Below are positions 49,462 to 60,625 of a DNA stretch of 64,000 nt, one piece after another; the first letter of the stretch is position 1, and each line of letters begins with the position of its first letter. The stretch spans positions 64,656 to 128,655 of the forward strand of contig NSJX01000010.1 in assembly GCA_002286715.1 (NCBI GenBank). The letters run 5' to 3'. The position numbers and the translations under genes are program-made. The DNA comes from Dentipellis sp. KUC8613 (taxonomy: Eukaryota > Basidiomycota > Agaricomycetes > Russulales > Hericiaceae). The notes under the pieces are model-generated. The model made no database searches, had not been told where the DNA came from, and saw nothing but the letters and a program-made list of their open reading frames with translations.

Positions 49462-50332
49462 TTACGACAGCTGCCAATCGTTCGTCACGCTCAAACACGT
49501 GCCCCCGTTGTTCGCGCCCTGCAAGCACGAGTTCTGCAGCGCATTCTCGACATTAGCCTGCGCAGAGCGAAGAAATACGTTCGTCAATTTTAAGATCAGC
49601 CCGCGGGGAGGATGGGGAGGAACAGACGCACGAAATCATCCCAGCAGTACTCGATCGTCTCATCGCTGATATTGTCCCACTCGTACTCGCAGTCGCTGAA
49701 GAATATCAAGACGGAGAAATCAGGGTCCACGAAGAACGTCTGGCCGATTGCTGCCCCGTCCAAAACGCATGAGCACCGAACCGAGAGCTAGTGTTGAGAA
49801 TGAGAAGGAAAGACGTACCGTTGTTCGTCCCGAGAATCTCCATAGCCTGGCTGATCACCTGGCAGTTCGCCACCGTCGGCGCCTCCGAGGTCAGATCCGT
49901 GCACGTCGCGACGCCTGCCCGCCCGTCAGCTCCCCGCGCAACTTCCGTTTCTTGGAACAGCGACTACTCACACGCCTGGCCGCAGAAGCACCCCGTCGGC
50001 GACGTGCACTCGCTCTGGTCACGCGCAGCGAGCGTCTCGCCCCGCTTGCTGACGCCGCGGCCGACGCTGCTGGCGCGCTTGGTGGTGCTAGAGTGGTCGC
50101 ATGCGAAGGTCGCAATGGTGACGTTGTGCGCGCCGACGGGGACGTAGGTCGTGTTGTGCACCTGCGCGTTTGGGCAGCGCTCGGGGTTTGGGGATCTGCC
50201 TGTGGTACGATAATTTGTTAGTTCCGTGGAGGAGAATAGTGATGTGCTGGGGTACGTGCCTTGGACGAACGAGGCTGCGTGTACGCCCAGTGTGAGGAGA
50301 GAGAAGAGGGCGGTGAGGAAAATAGAGCGCAT
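49462..50332 (-). CDS. secreted cysteine-rich protein (Y3-like glycan-binding fold possible)
   Basis: A small secreted protein of about 190 residues. The ATG at 50332 gives a signal peptide (MRSIFLTALFSLLTLGVHAAS). Four introns join in phase; donors include GTGAGT near 49970 and GTACGT near 49818. The mature protein contains about 12 cysteines in two parts: an N-terminal portion with SECTSPTGCFCGQAC and a dibasic KR site (TTKRASS), and a C-terminal portion with APTVANCQVISQAMEIL, FFVDPDFSVLIFFSDCEY, ETIEYCWDDF and a GGTCL...DWQLS end. This second layout resembles the Y3-type glycan-binding family of mushroom secreted proteins, and less closely the Ecp2/Hce2 effector fold. I call the family tentative. 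Its role could be surface binding or defence. Confidence 0.7.
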
Positions 50333-51128
50333 GATTGAATAGGCTTATGTATGAGTGTTGTACTGGGGGTGAGGACGAGAACAGGACTTTGTCGCTGGTT
50401 GTTCTGCGCAGACCACCGTCCTTTTTAAACGATGCCCGGATGTACCTCTGTATATTTTTATTCTCATGTCGTGATGAGTCTGATGTTGGAACTAGGAGAC
50501 GAATGTCTCTCGGGCCAATTGAGGGACGAGTAGTTCGGCATAGCGCGACGTTGGCCCTGACAGAAGTCAGAACTGACGACACTCATGTGGCATGCCGTCG
50601 TGAAGAGGAAACAAAGAGAAAAATAGAAACGGGAGTATGTTGACGATGGTCATGGGATGAAGCTGCGTGCTGCATATACATGTCCCAGATCCGCAACTCT
50701 TACCGGTATTTCTGATGCGACAGACATGAGAACGAGCGTGTGCGGGTGTAGAGCGCGGGGATACACACGGTCACCCGGCGGTAGTGCATCTATTAAAATC
50801 AGAATGTAATAGGCATGGGAAGGGTGTATGACCTGTTTTTACGTTGGTGTGTGCCTGTCACCGTGAGCAAGGGGAGTCGTCATCGAGGATGGCAAGATAT
50901 AAGTAGGTTACCGTTACTGTAACGTTGTTTTCAAGTTCAAGGGATAAAGATGACGCGAACCAGTGCGAACGCCAGTTCGGACCGCACGCGTCGCGGCTAC
51001 TTCCGGACAAATGAGCGTCGACAGAATTTCGCGCCTCGAGAGCTTGTCTGCCTGACTCCTCCTCTGCAGCTGCAGCAGCGACCCCTCGGTGCCCTCCCTC
51101 CTTTCCCCCTTCTCCATTCAAGCCAAAA
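50333..51128. other. divergent promoter region (secreted protein / OTC)
   Basis: About 800 bp between two divergent genes, expected to contain both promoters. On the minus strand a TTTAAAAAGG element (near 50421-50430) lies about 90 bp before the secreted-protein start and may be its TATA-like box. I see no gene. Confidence 0.4.
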
Positions 51129-52502
51129 ATGCCTCCGGTCGTCCCCCACCTCATGACGCTTGCGGACCTGACGGGCCCGCAGATCCTGCGCGCAGTCACG
51201 CACGCACACTACCTGAAGCAGATCTCGCTGCCGTGGCTCGCGCCGCACCACAACGTGCAGGGGTCGGGCTCGCGCCGCGAGCGCCTGCGCATGCCGTCGC
51301 AGTCGCTCTTCAACAAGTCCATCGCGCTGCTCTTCTCGAAGCGCAGCACGCGCACCCGCGTCTCGTCCGAGACGGCCACCGTGCTCCTCGGCGGCCGCGC
51401 GCTGTTCCTCGGCAGCGAGGACATCCAGCTCGGCGTGAACGAGTCCGCGAGGGACACTGCGCGGGTTATTGGCGGGATGTGCGAGGGCATCTTTGCGCGT
51501 GTCGGCGACCACTCCGAGATCGAGGTACGTGGCGGTCTCCGCAAGCGCATCCAGCACACATACTCACACACCCGTGTCGTGCACCACTACAGGAGCTCGC
51601 GAAGTACTCGCCCGTGCCCGTCCTGAACGCGCTCTCGTCGCTCTGGCACCCGATGCAGATCCTCGCGGACCTGCTCACGCTGCACGAGCACGCGCACCTC
51701 TTCGAGCCCGCGCGCGCCGCGCCGGACGCCGCGAAGCCGCGCGCGGTCCTCCCGCTGCCGAAGCTGCGCCCGCTCACGATCGCGTACGTCGGCGACTCGG
51801 CGAACGTGCTCCACGACATGCTCGTCACGTACCCGCGCCTCGGGCACTCGCTCCGCGTCGCGACGCCCCCGCAGCCCGCGTACCAGGCCCCCGCGCCCGT
51901 GTGGAACCGCGTGAAGGAGCTCAAGTGCGACCAGAAGATATGGTGGGGTGCTGACCCGCGCGAGGCGGTCAAGGGCGCGGATGTGGTCGTTACGGATACT
52001 TGGTGAGTGGGGTGCGGAAAGACTTGCAGTGCGAGGCTCGAGAGTGGAGTGTCGCTGGAGCCTGCATTTGCAGGTCTTTCTAGACTTCCGTGGAGTTTGT
52101 GTCAGATGCTGACGCCGCATGCAGGATTTCGATGGGACAGGAGGCGGAGAAGGAGCAGCGGTTGCGGGATTTCCAAGGCTATCAGGTCACGGAGGCGCTC
52201 TGCAAGGAGGGTGGGGCCAACCCCGACTGGAAGTTCCTGCACTGTCTTCCCCGCAAGGCGCACGAAGTGGATGACGAGGTATGCCATGCCGGGACTTGAC
52301 GCGATGGACACTCCACTCATCTGCACTAGGTCTTCTATGGCCCACGTTCGTTGGTGTTCCCCGAGGCTGATAACCGCAAATGGACGACGATGGCCGTCTT
52401 TGAGTATGTGCTTCAAACACCTGTGTTGATCGGATACTGATGACTATGCACAGTCTGCTGTTCGGCAAGTGGGATATCACGGGTGCGAAGAAGAGCGCGT
52501 AA
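51129..52502 (+). CDS. ARG3: ornithine carbamoyltransferase
   Basis: Condenses ornithine and carbamoyl phosphate to citrulline in arginine biosynthesis. The carbamoyl-phosphate site [12 protein letters not shown] is at about 51340, [20 protein letters not shown] follows, then HPMQILAD (near 51640), and the ornithine-side [15 protein letters not shown] near the C-terminus. Four introns are phase-consistent: 51525-51591, one between TDT-W and ISMGQ (donor GTGAGT near 52002), one after HEVDDE, and one within VFD-LLFG. The stop is at 52500-52502. GC3 is very high. The ATG at 51129 gives a short N-terminus without an obvious mitochondrial presequence, although the enzyme is mitochondrial in many filamentous fungi; an upstream in-frame start is not evident. 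It uses no unusual residues at the active site. Confidence 0.93.
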
Positions 52503-53052
52503 TTGAGGAGGTATAATTCTGGATCGACTCTTCAAAACTCCTTACACAGGCGTCGATAGCATACTAGCACCCTGACGTCAGATCCACTGAGCTCATATGC
52601 CTGGATCAATGTCATCTTCCACCATGTAAGCTCCTGCATATCTGAGCATCTACATTACCATCTTTGTCTGTGGGTGTCCACTACGCTGCGGCGTAGGATG
52701 TTCCGACCTCACTTATTAGAAATTGTGGTGCGTATGGATCATAAATGGTATTGATACGCTATCAGTATGGGAGACGACGGCGTCTTTGAGTCTCCTGACG
52801 TGCCCCACATTGAAAGTCGGTGAAATCACCGCGTCCATTCGTGCGAACAGTTACCATGTATGTGACCCTGTCCTGCACGAGCGTACATACGCGTCGTCCG
52901 TTGAGCAGGTTCTGGGAGGGTCTACGAGGCGAGAAACGCGGTGCACGTGATGGTTGACGTCATGTGGGGAGGGTGTGCGGGCGCCTAAGGACGTTGGAAC
53001 CGAGCCTTGGTTTTCTCGACCGCCTTAGCCCGTTTCTCCTCCTCCCTCCACC
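52503..53052. other. intergenic region (OTC 3' end / glycogen synthase promoter)
   Basis: Same-strand gap of 550 bp. It should contain the 3' UTR of OTC and the promoter of glycogen synthase, with a pyrimidine-rich stretch just before the ATG. No gene is visible. Confidence 0.45.
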
Positions 53053-55563
53053 ATGGCCGACGACAAACGCGACGTCCGCAATCCCGTTCTTTTCGAGTGC
53101 GCATGGGAGGTTGCAAACAAGGTCGGCGGCATCTACACCGTTATCAAGACCAAGGTCCCTGTCACTGTCTCCGAGTTTGGCGACAGATACACTCTCCTCG
53201 GCCCGCTCTCCTACAAGACCGCGCCCATGGAGGTCGAGGCGGAGGAGCCGGCAGACCCCCACATCGCAGCCTCGCTTGAAGCGATGCGCGCAAAGGGCGT
53301 CAAGGCCCTCTACGGTCGCTGGCTGATCGAGGGCGCTCCCCGCGTCCTCCTATTCGACACCGGAAGTCAGTACCACCGTCTCGACGAGTGGAAGGGCGAT
53401 CTCTGGAACCTCTCCGGCATCCCCACCCCGCCCAACGACCACGAAACGAACGAGACCATCGTCTTTGGTTACCTCGTCGCCTGGTTCCTCGGTGAAGTAC
53501 GCGTCGTCCCGACCCGCCGTCTTCTGCCGCCGCCAGGGCCATCGCTGACCATCTTCTCCCTGTACAGTACGTATCGAGGCAGTTCGACACGGCCGTCATC
53601 GCACACTTCCACGAATGGCAGGCAGGCATCGCCATCCCACTCTGCCGCAAACGGCATATCGATGTCACGACCGTGTTCACCACGCACGCGACGCTCCTCG
53701 GCCGCTATCTGTGCGCTGGCAGCGTCGATTTCTACAACAACCTCCAGTATTTCGACGTCGATCACGAGGCGGGCAAGCGCGGCATCTACCACCGCTACTG
53801 CATCGAGCGCTCCGCCGCGCACTGTGCCGATGTCTTCACGACCGTCTCCCATATCACCGCCTACGAGGCCGAGCACCTGCTCAAGCGCAAGCCCGACGGT
53901 GTCCTCCCCAATGGGCTGAATGTCGTCAAGTTCCAGGCGATGCACGAGTTCCAGAACCTGCACTCCACTGCCAAGGCGAAGATCAACGAGTTCGTCCGCG
54001 GGCACTTCTACGGCCATATGGACTTCGACCTCGACAACACGCTCTACATGTTCACGGCCGGCCGCTACGAGTACCGCAACAAGGGTGTCGACATGTTCAT
54101 CGAGTCCCTCGCGCGGCTCAACTATCGCCTCCAGGCTGCGAACTCCAAGGTCACCGTCGTTGCGTTCCTCATCATGCCCGCCGCCACGCACTCGTACACC
54201 ATCGAGTCGCTCAAGGGACAGGCTGTCACGAAGCAGCTCCGCGATACTGTAACGGAGATCCAGAACCGGGTGGGGCAGCGTTTGTTCGACATGGCAGCTA
54301 GATCCAACGGGTGCGTGCTTTTCGGCGTCTCTTTTCTCCGTCTCTGACATTGGTAATTCATCAGGGATTATGCAAAATTGCCTCCGACAGATGAGTTGCT
54401 ATCAGACGAAGACAAGGTACTTCTGAAGCGACGCATTTTCGCGCTGAAGCGCAATGGCTTGCCACCGGTCACGACGCACAATATGGCCGACGACGCGGCC
54501 GACCCGATCCTGAACCAGATTCGCCGCGTCAAGCTGTTCAACACCTCGCACGACCGGGTCAAGGTCGTCTTCCACCCCGACTTTTTGAACGCGAACAACC
54601 CTGTGCTCGGGCTGGACTACGAGGAGTTCGTGCGCGGATGCCATCTGGGCGTCTTCCCGAGTTACTACGAGCCGTGGGGCTATACGCCCGCGGAATGCAC
54701 TGTGGTATGCATCATTCGTCTTACGCGCGCCGCTCATCATTGCTCACTTATCGCCTGTCCGCGCAGATGGGCATCCCGTCCGTGACAACCAACCTGTCCG
54801 GCTTCGGGTGCTTCATGCAGGACATGATCGAGCGGCCGGAGGACGAGGGGTGCTACATCGTCGACCGGCGCATGAAGTCGCCCGAGGAGTCGGTCAACCA
54901 GCTCGCGGACGTGCTCTTCTCGTTCTGCGGGCGCTCGCGCCGCCAGCGCATCAACCAGCGCAACCGCGTCGAGCGCCTCTCGCCGCTGCTCGACTGGAAG
55001 AACCTCGGCATCGAGTACAGCAAGGCGCGCCAGCTCGCGCTGCGCCGCGCGTACCCCGACGCGTTCTATGCCGGCGCGGAGGGCGACGAGGAGTTTGACT
55101 TTGCGAGCGGCCCGGAGAAGCTTGCGCTCAGCGTCCCGCCGAGCCCGAGGTTCAAGAGCCAGGGCTTTGCGACGCCTGGTGACATGGGCACGCTTACGGA
55201 GGAGGTGCGTTGGATGTTCTTCACTCATGGAAGGCTCGCTGATTTCAGTATAATAGATGCAGGCGCTGAGCACGAGCGACTACCGCGGGTTCCCGTGGCC
55301 TGCGTCGCAAGAGGACGAGGAGGACAGCTATCCTTTGTGCGTTATCTTGTTGCGTTTCAGAGATGGAATGAATGCTGATGGATGTGGTGTGCAGCCCGCT
55401 GGTGATGAAGGTGCGCTCGCGCGCGTCGAGCGTCATGTCGGGCGCGAGCACGCCCGGAGGCGGCCCGTTCAAGTCGCTCAGCGAGGGCGACCTGCGCAAG
55501 GCCGATGCGGCGCTCTCGCAGGTCAACGGCCATGGTGCGGTCAACGGCAACGGCAAGGCGTAA
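53053..55563 (+). CDS. GSY1: glycogen synthase (GT3)
   Basis: Adds glucose from UDP-glucose to glycogen in the cytosol. The first residues ([20 protein letters not shown]) carry the UDP-glucose-binding KVGGIYT motif. The domain continues with [80 protein letters not shown] and [19 protein letters not shown], which includes the EPWGYTPAE catalytic loop, then [17 protein letters not shown]. The C-terminus has the Arg-rich regulatory cluster ([20 protein letters not shown]), which binds glucose-6-phosphate, and a Ser-rich tail where phosphorylation is expected ([12 protein letters not shown], then [13 protein letters not shown]). Five or six introns, the last joining SYPF to PLVMKVRSR. The protein is about 730 residues, of normal length for the fungal enzyme. 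Confidence 0.94.
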
Positions 55564-56098
55564 TCTCCGCGTGCGCGCGCGTATAGAAAAGGACTTTTTA
55601 TTCATTCATATGTGCGGCGTGGGGCGGTGCCGGCTGGAAATAGGAATGTACGGGCTATGATATATACTCGTTCGTCTACCTTTGCTTTTTCTTCTCCCTT
55701 TCTCCTTTGACCTGTCTGTCTGTCTGTCATTCACACATCATAACCATAACACCACACACCACACACTCCCTGTCCCCGTCTGTCTGTTTTCGATTCACCC
55801 CTGATTCGCTTGTGTGTTCGTTCTTGCCCGTTCTTCACCTTCGTCTTCGTCTTCTCGATACATATCATATGATACGCAACAGTAACCCGTAGCTATAGTT
55901 TGATACATATGCGATTGACGTGAACGTGAGATCCGGATCCCGGGGTACATACGTGCCGAGGCCCGTCTACAATCTGTACATATTACAACAACAATAGTTT
56001 CGTCTGGTTTATGGACCCCGTTCCATTTCTTCTCTAGATGGCGATGTCGACGTCGGCTGCGTGCTCTGATCTCCGAGTACATTGAATGCGGTGCGGTT
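55564..56098. other. convergent intergenic region with GTCT repeat
   Basis: 3' flanks of glycogen synthase and tyrosyl-tRNA synthetase. It contains a CTGT microsatellite (55712-55728) and a long C/T-rich stretch. No gene is visible. Confidence 0.5.
55712..55728 (+). repeat. (CTGT)n microsatellite
   Basis: Four tandem CTGT units inside the 3' flank of glycogen synthase. A similar CTGTCTGT stretch recurs at about 55779-55788. Probably a neutral microsatellite. Confidence 0.7.
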
Positions 56099-57798
56099 TT
56101 ATGCTACAGGTGCCTCGGGTGCAGGCGCGGGTGCAGGTGCAGGTGCGGGCGCACCTTCTGCGGCAGCCTGCGCGGGCTTCGCGTTCTTGCCTTTTCCCGG
56201 TGGGGGCGGGTGGTACACCTTAACCTGCACACATCCCCACATCAATCTTTTGCTCACCAAAACGCAACGCATGCCCACGCACCTTCTTTTTCTTCTCCGG
56301 CTTCGCGTTCGGATCCGGGTACGCGAGCTTCTCGACGCGCTGCCACTCCTCGTCCGCGAGGAACGCCGCGCGGACCGGCTCGAGCAGGTGCACGAGCGCG
56401 TCCGCGACGGCCGCCTTGAGGTCCTTCGGGTGCAGCTCCTTCCTCGCAAACGCGTCCTTCAGCTCCTCATAGCTCCCATAATGGCTCGACCCGCCGAACT
56501 TGTCCTCGCGGAACACGCTGAACACCGTGCCCGCGGGCGCGCCCGCGCCCACGAACGGCGCCTGCGCGCCGATCGTCTCGCCCGGCGCGCCCTCGTCCTT
56601 GTCCGCGGCCGTCTCGCCGTGCAGCCGCTCGAGGCGCAGCTCGCTGATCGGGATGAGCACGGCCTCGACGAACGCGAGCACGCCGTTGTCTGAGACGTTG
56701 CCTTCTTCGCAGAAGGCGGATTTGATCTTCTTGCGCACGACCTCGGGCGCGTCGAGGAAGTCGATCTTGGAGTTCGGGTCCGAGGACGACATTTTGCCGC
56801 CCGTCAGCCCGGGGACCATCGCGTTCATGAGGTGCGCGCGTTTGGCGTAGCCGAGGCGCGGGAGGTAGAGCTCGGCGAAGGTGAAGATTTTGCGCTGGGG
56901 GTGGGGTGGTTAGGAGGGCATGGAAGAGGTGGGAGGGGGGGAAGCGCACCTGGTCGACGCCGCCGAATTGGAAATCGACGTCGAGGTACTGCTCGTCGAG
57001 CGCCTGGAGCCCGGGGTAGAGCAGGCCGCTGAGGAGCGGGCTCTCGACCTGCTTGACGACCTCCGCGCCGGCCTTCTTCGCGTCGTGCTCGGTGACGGTC
57101 GCGCAGAGCTTGTAGTTGTCGAGGTTGTACTCGCGCGTGAGCTGGTAGGACGAGCCGAGCACGACGCGCAGCTTCGAGGTCGGGATGCCGAGCGACTTGA
57201 AGACGGTGATGAGCAGCAGCTCGTAGAATTTTGTGCGGTGCGCGACGAGCTCGAGTGGCGCTTTGAGGTTGTCGAGGAAGGCGTGGACGTCTGTGGGCGG
57301 TTAGGAGGGGCTATACGGATGTGAGGAAGATGAATACGTACCGGCGAGAAGGATTTTGACCTGTAGTGTTCCTTCCTTGTAAGCGCAATTCAAAGGATTG
57401 TGTACGATCGGACGCACCTCAACACCAGCCCTCAGAAAATCAGCAATCTTCGCCAGCGGAACGAAGTACCCAACATGTGCTGCCCATCCACAGCCCAATA
57501 AACCCTCCTGCCTTCGAATTCAAAGACAAATTCACTCACGTCGTCCCGTAGGCGCAGTTCCTGTCGCACCATTCCCAAAAATCCCATTAGCAGCTGTCCA
57601 CTAGGCCCAACCAACAACGTGCGCACCCCAGTAGCATTTCGGTGTCTTCCCCTGCTGCAGCAAAGCCTTGATCGAGTCGCCGCCGAGCACCTCCTGCAAC
57701 CGCCGCGTAATCAGGTGAAACTTTGCGTCCACGGCTTGCTGCGAAACCTCCACGGCCGCAGGCGCAGGTTCAGACGCGGGCGTGGGCGCGGCAGACAT
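56099..57798 (-). CDS. TYS1: cytosolic tyrosyl-tRNA synthetase
   Basis: Class I aminoacyl-tRNA synthetase that attaches tyrosine to tRNA-Tyr. The ATG at 57798 is preferred over the upstream TTG; the N-terminus is Ala/Pro-rich. The HIGH-like motif is the TGRPHVGY segment, right after an intron near 57500-57610. Further motifs are [50 protein letters not shown] and the KMSKS equivalent [17 protein letters not shown] (near 56790). The C-terminus has a Lys-rich stretch ([17 protein letters not shown]) and an Ala/Pro-rich end. A short Met-specific extension of EMAP-II type is absent, as expected for fungi. GC3 is very high, so several antisense frames are shadows. Confidence 0.93.
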
Positions 57799-58092
57799 GG
57801 TCAAGGGAGTCAAGTGCTATAAAATGTGGATTTACAGGCGCGGCAGCTGGTAATCTATGCGATCGAGTCATCTGCACTGCGGCCATCTCCGAGAGTCTGC
57901 AGCTGCGAGAGGGGTTGCTGCCAGCACACCAGTGGAACTTTCTCAAATGAGACAAGAAGATTTGACGAGATATATGACGGGAAGTACAAGAGACTTTCTC
58001 CCAATGAGAAATAATCGCGATGAGCTGAATTGACTTTCGTCGAGAATTTCATGCAATGCTATCATAGGTGCTCAAATTCAAATAAAAGCATC
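57799..58092. other. promoter region of tyrosyl-tRNA synthetase / tRNA upstream
   Basis: About 290 bp that should hold the tyrosyl-tRNA synthetase promoter on the minus strand and the 5' flank of the tRNA gene. No gene is visible. Confidence 0.4.
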
Positions 58093-58180
58093 TCCCGTTT
58101 AGCTCAGCTGGTAGAGCGCGTCACTAGTACCTTACGCAGGTCAAATGACGAGGTCAGTCGTTCAAGTCGGCTAATGGGAA
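58093..58180 (+). tRNA. tRNA-Thr (anticodon AGT) with a 15-nt intron
   Basis: I folded it by hand. The acceptor stem pairs TCCCGTT (58093-58099) with AATGGGA (58173-58179), with one G-T wobble; the D stem is GCTC/GAGC; the anticodon stem is CGTCA/TGACG; the T arm is AGTCG-TTCAAGT-CGGCT; the variable region is AGGTC. The 22 nt between the anticodon stem halves exceed a 7-nt loop by 15, so a standard intron sits after position 37 at 58130-58144. The spliced loop is CTAGTAA, with anticodon AGT at 58126-58128. This gives a 73-nt mature tRNA, and an A at position 37 suits a Thr tRNA (ANN codons). Discriminator base is A58180. The A and B boxes lie inside the gene. Confidence 0.9.
58130..58144 (+). 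other. tRNA intron
   Basis: Fifteen bases between the conserved position 37 and position 38 of the tRNA-Thr. Its removal restores a 7-nt anticodon loop. This is the standard place and size for a nuclear tRNA intron. Confidence 0.8.
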
Positions 58181-58209
58181 ATTCGATAGAGACACCTAAG
58201 AGATACCTG

Positions 58210-58219
58210 TTTTTTTTTT
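58210..58219 (+). terminator. RNA polymerase III T-run
   Basis: Ten T residues, 30 nt downstream of the tRNA-Thr, on the transcribed strand; this is a typical Pol III stop. Confidence 0.8.
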
Positions 58220-58425
58220 CACTGCAGTCTTGAAAATCCCACTCGTTGGGTGATGTGTGCATGTGTTAAAAATGACGACATTCATAGTGCGTCCGATCAA
58301 CATCGGCGCAGCGAGAGGCCACCTCAAAGCAGAACGCCTGAGACTGTGCAGTAGCGGAGAACACAATCTAGTGATGTATAATTAATCCAAGTAGATCACA
58401 GTATGTAAACCGGGCATCTATACTT

Positions 58426-58635
58426 TTACGCCCTTGCACCCTCCCACTGTCCAGCACAAGCATCCACCTCCAAAACGGAGCAGAGGCTAAGGTACCGGTC
58501 CTGGGACGAGACGATCTGGTGGTAGATTTGACGAGGCGTATCTCCACAGATATCGATACGGGCGTAGGATAGAAGAGCGTGGCCCGGGTACGGGTATTCG
58601 GTATGCTCGTTCTGAGTGATGAGCAAGGAACCCAT
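58426..58635 (-). CDS. small unassigned open frame (69 codons)
   Basis: An ATG-started frame just downstream of MRM2 on the same strand (31 bp gap). Its composition is protein-like (ends EVDACAGQWEGARA; contains YPYPGHALLSYARI) and not low-complexity. I do not recognise it. It may be a small gene, part of an MRM2 3' region, or chance. Confidence 0.25.
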   Translation of the reverse strand: MGSLLITQNEHTEYPYPGHALLSYARIDICGDTPRQIYHQIVSSQDRYLSLCSVLEVDACAGQWEGARA

Positions 58636-58665
58636 CGTGGGCTGTGCATAACGGCGCTGGGGAAA

Positions 58666-59714
58666 TCAGGTCGAAGGTGCCTCCTGCGATGATTTCTGCT
58701 CGCGAAGCTTTTCCAACTTTCCGCTGAGCTTCTTGGGTCTCGCGTCTCTGAAGCCCGAGCAGAACCAGTATCCTTCGCTAGACTCCGACCTGCTCGAAGA
58801 CGGTTTCACGTATAGCACGTTGCGGAAATTTGGTGCCAGATTCTTGTCACAGAATTTCTGCAGTGCCGGATGCTGGAAGTGTTTGAGCCTATACGGTGTC
58901 CTTGTCAATCCTTTTAGGTTTGCTGGTGGTCAATGAGAACGTACAACAAGACACCGCCCTTCCCGTCTCCAATTTCTGCTGCAGACCGCAGATGGCGTTC
59001 CACAAATTGCCAAACGGCCTTACAGATATCCAGACTAGCCTGAATGTCGCGCGTGGTATTTCCAGACATGTTCGCCATCATGTCTGACAGGACGATGTCG
59101 ACCTTACCGTCCGGGTTCGCGTCACTCTGCAGCAGTCCCATGATCATGCTGTCCGCGTCAGGGGAGAGAAAGTCCATCTGGAGCGTATGCACGCCAGAGA
59201 TGGGCTGCATGCGCAGCTTGTCCACCGCGATGATCGTCAGGTCCTTCTTTGGCGATGGCGGACGCGAGCCAGCAGCAGCTTCCGCATTCGTGCCGGTATC
59301 GGCTTCGGTATCCACCTTCGGCTTGCCAGACACGCTCCAAAAACCGCTCTCCTCGAGCAAGTCCTCCGGCCCTGCCTTCAGTCCAAACCGCTTTTCCTCC
59401 TCCTCCGCTGCATCGAGACGACTGCCCTTCCCCATCCACTCATCGTCGCGGATGCCATGCAGCCCCGCGATGACCTGGGTCCATCCGCCTGGTGCCGCGC
59501 CGAGGTCCACGATTGCGTGCACGTGAGGCGCACGGAGAAAGTTGCGGTAGCGGTCGTTGACCTCGATGAGCTTGAACGCGGAGCGCGAGCGGTAGTTCTT
59601 GGGATGCTCGAGGCGCCGGCGGATATATGGGTCGTCGAAGTGCCGCGCGAGCCACGCTTTAGAGGATGCGCTGTGTTTTCCGCGGAAGAGAACCGCCGTG
59701 GCGCGGAAGGACAT
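58666..59714 (-). CDS. MRM2: mitochondrial rRNA 2'-O-methyltransferase (FtsJ/MRM2)
   Basis: An FtsJ/RrmJ-type enzyme; the yeast member methylates a uridine of the mitochondrial large rRNA. I use the ATG at 59714 (MSFRATAVLFRG), with a basic N-terminus (SSKAWLARH, then RRRLEHPKNYRSRSAFKL) suited to mitochondrial import. The Lys in SRSAFKL and the SAM-binding motif AIVDLGAAPGGWTQV are present, then after a long insertion DIVLSDMMANMSG with the catalytic Asp, the Lys in LLKHFQHPAL (just after an intron with donor GTACGT), and the late Glu in SSEGYWF, giving the K-D-K-E set. The insertion between the SAM motif and the Asp is about 80 residues longer than in bacterial FtsJ and is acidic and Pro/Ser-rich. 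The stop is at 58666. Confidence 0.88.
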
Positions 59715-59970
59715 GAAGTCGACGAGGCGGAGGCAGTAAGTAGGCCTGGGTGGTGACTGGTGCGCGAGCAGAGGATGAGTGGCCGGATTTGGGAATTGTT
59801 TGGCAACGCCTTTGGATCCAAACAACCGGTGCGGTTCTCTCTGCCCCGGGCCGGCTCCAAGTTTGTCTTCAATATTGTTGTCCTTACCCTCAACTTTCAT
59901 CGCAGGCTTTCAACGTGTAAATCAGATTCTTTACTCTCAAAAGAGAGTCGTGTGGACAACAACGCCCTCG
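59715..59970. promoter_or_regulatory. 256-bp divergent promoter (MRM2 / Tfc7)
   Basis: The start codons of the divergent MRM2 and TFIIIC subunit genes are only 256 bp apart, so this short gap must contain both 5' UTRs and promoters. I see no clear TATA element. Confidence 0.55.
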
Positions 59971-60625
59971 ATGTCGCGGGAGAGCTTGGTCCCAGGGTAC
60001 CGCCAGGTAGAGTCGTTCGGGCCAGACGATGACTACGAGCGCACCGCAGAGGGAGACATCGAAGAAGAGGTCTCGTACATCACGCTCGACCTAGGCAACG
60101 TCGAGCCCACTCTCGTCCCCAGCAGCTCCACCTACCGCCTCATCGTGAGTACGTTCATCTGCTCCCGCTCGCCGTCAATTCACCGCACACACGTACATGG
60201 CACATGACACGCACGGCTGCATCAAGTAGGGACTGGACACCCCACATCCGTTTCTACAGCTTGCGGGGACGGTGTTTAAGGGCCGCCATCAGGACCTGCT
60301 GGGCACGGAACTGATTTTCGCGGACGCGCAAGGAAAGCATCCACCCCTATGCGTTACAAACCATCGCGTCTTAATTATCATTCATGCACGAACAGATAGT
60401 GCAGACGCGAGCCAGAAATCCGTGGTGCACCTGGCCAACACGGAGCAGCGCGTTCAGTTCAAGGAGGTAGAGCTCAAGCCTAGAAATTCCGCCGAGCAGG
60501 CGTCTGCAGCCGGATCTCGGAAGGGAAAAGGGAAGGAAAAGGCCGTGCAGAATGGGCATTCGACGTCACAGGATACCCAGTCTGTGCCATTAGAGGGGGA
60601 GGCCATGGACACCTCGGAAGGATGA
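59971..60625 (+). CDS. TFC7: TFIIIC subunit 6 (Tfc7/GTF3C6-type)
   Basis: A small subunit of the RNA polymerase III general factor TFIIIC, which binds the B box of tRNA genes. The triple-barrel domain signature is present: EEVSYITLDLGNVEPTLVP, STYRLI-GLDTPHPFLQL, GTVFKGRHQDLLGTEL and VVHLANTEQRVQFKEVEL. One intron (donor GTGAGT near 60145, acceptor near 60230) joins YRLI to GLDT. The ATG at 59971 is chosen because the family usually begins shortly before this segment. A Lys-rich stretch (SRKGKGKEK) and an acidic end (EGEAMDTSEG) follow. The stop is at 60623-60625. About 190 residues, normal for the family. Confidence 0.88.

Noticed and set aside
53469..54350. 293-codon antisense frame across glycogen synthase
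   Set aside because: Shadow of a well-matched GT3 enzyme.
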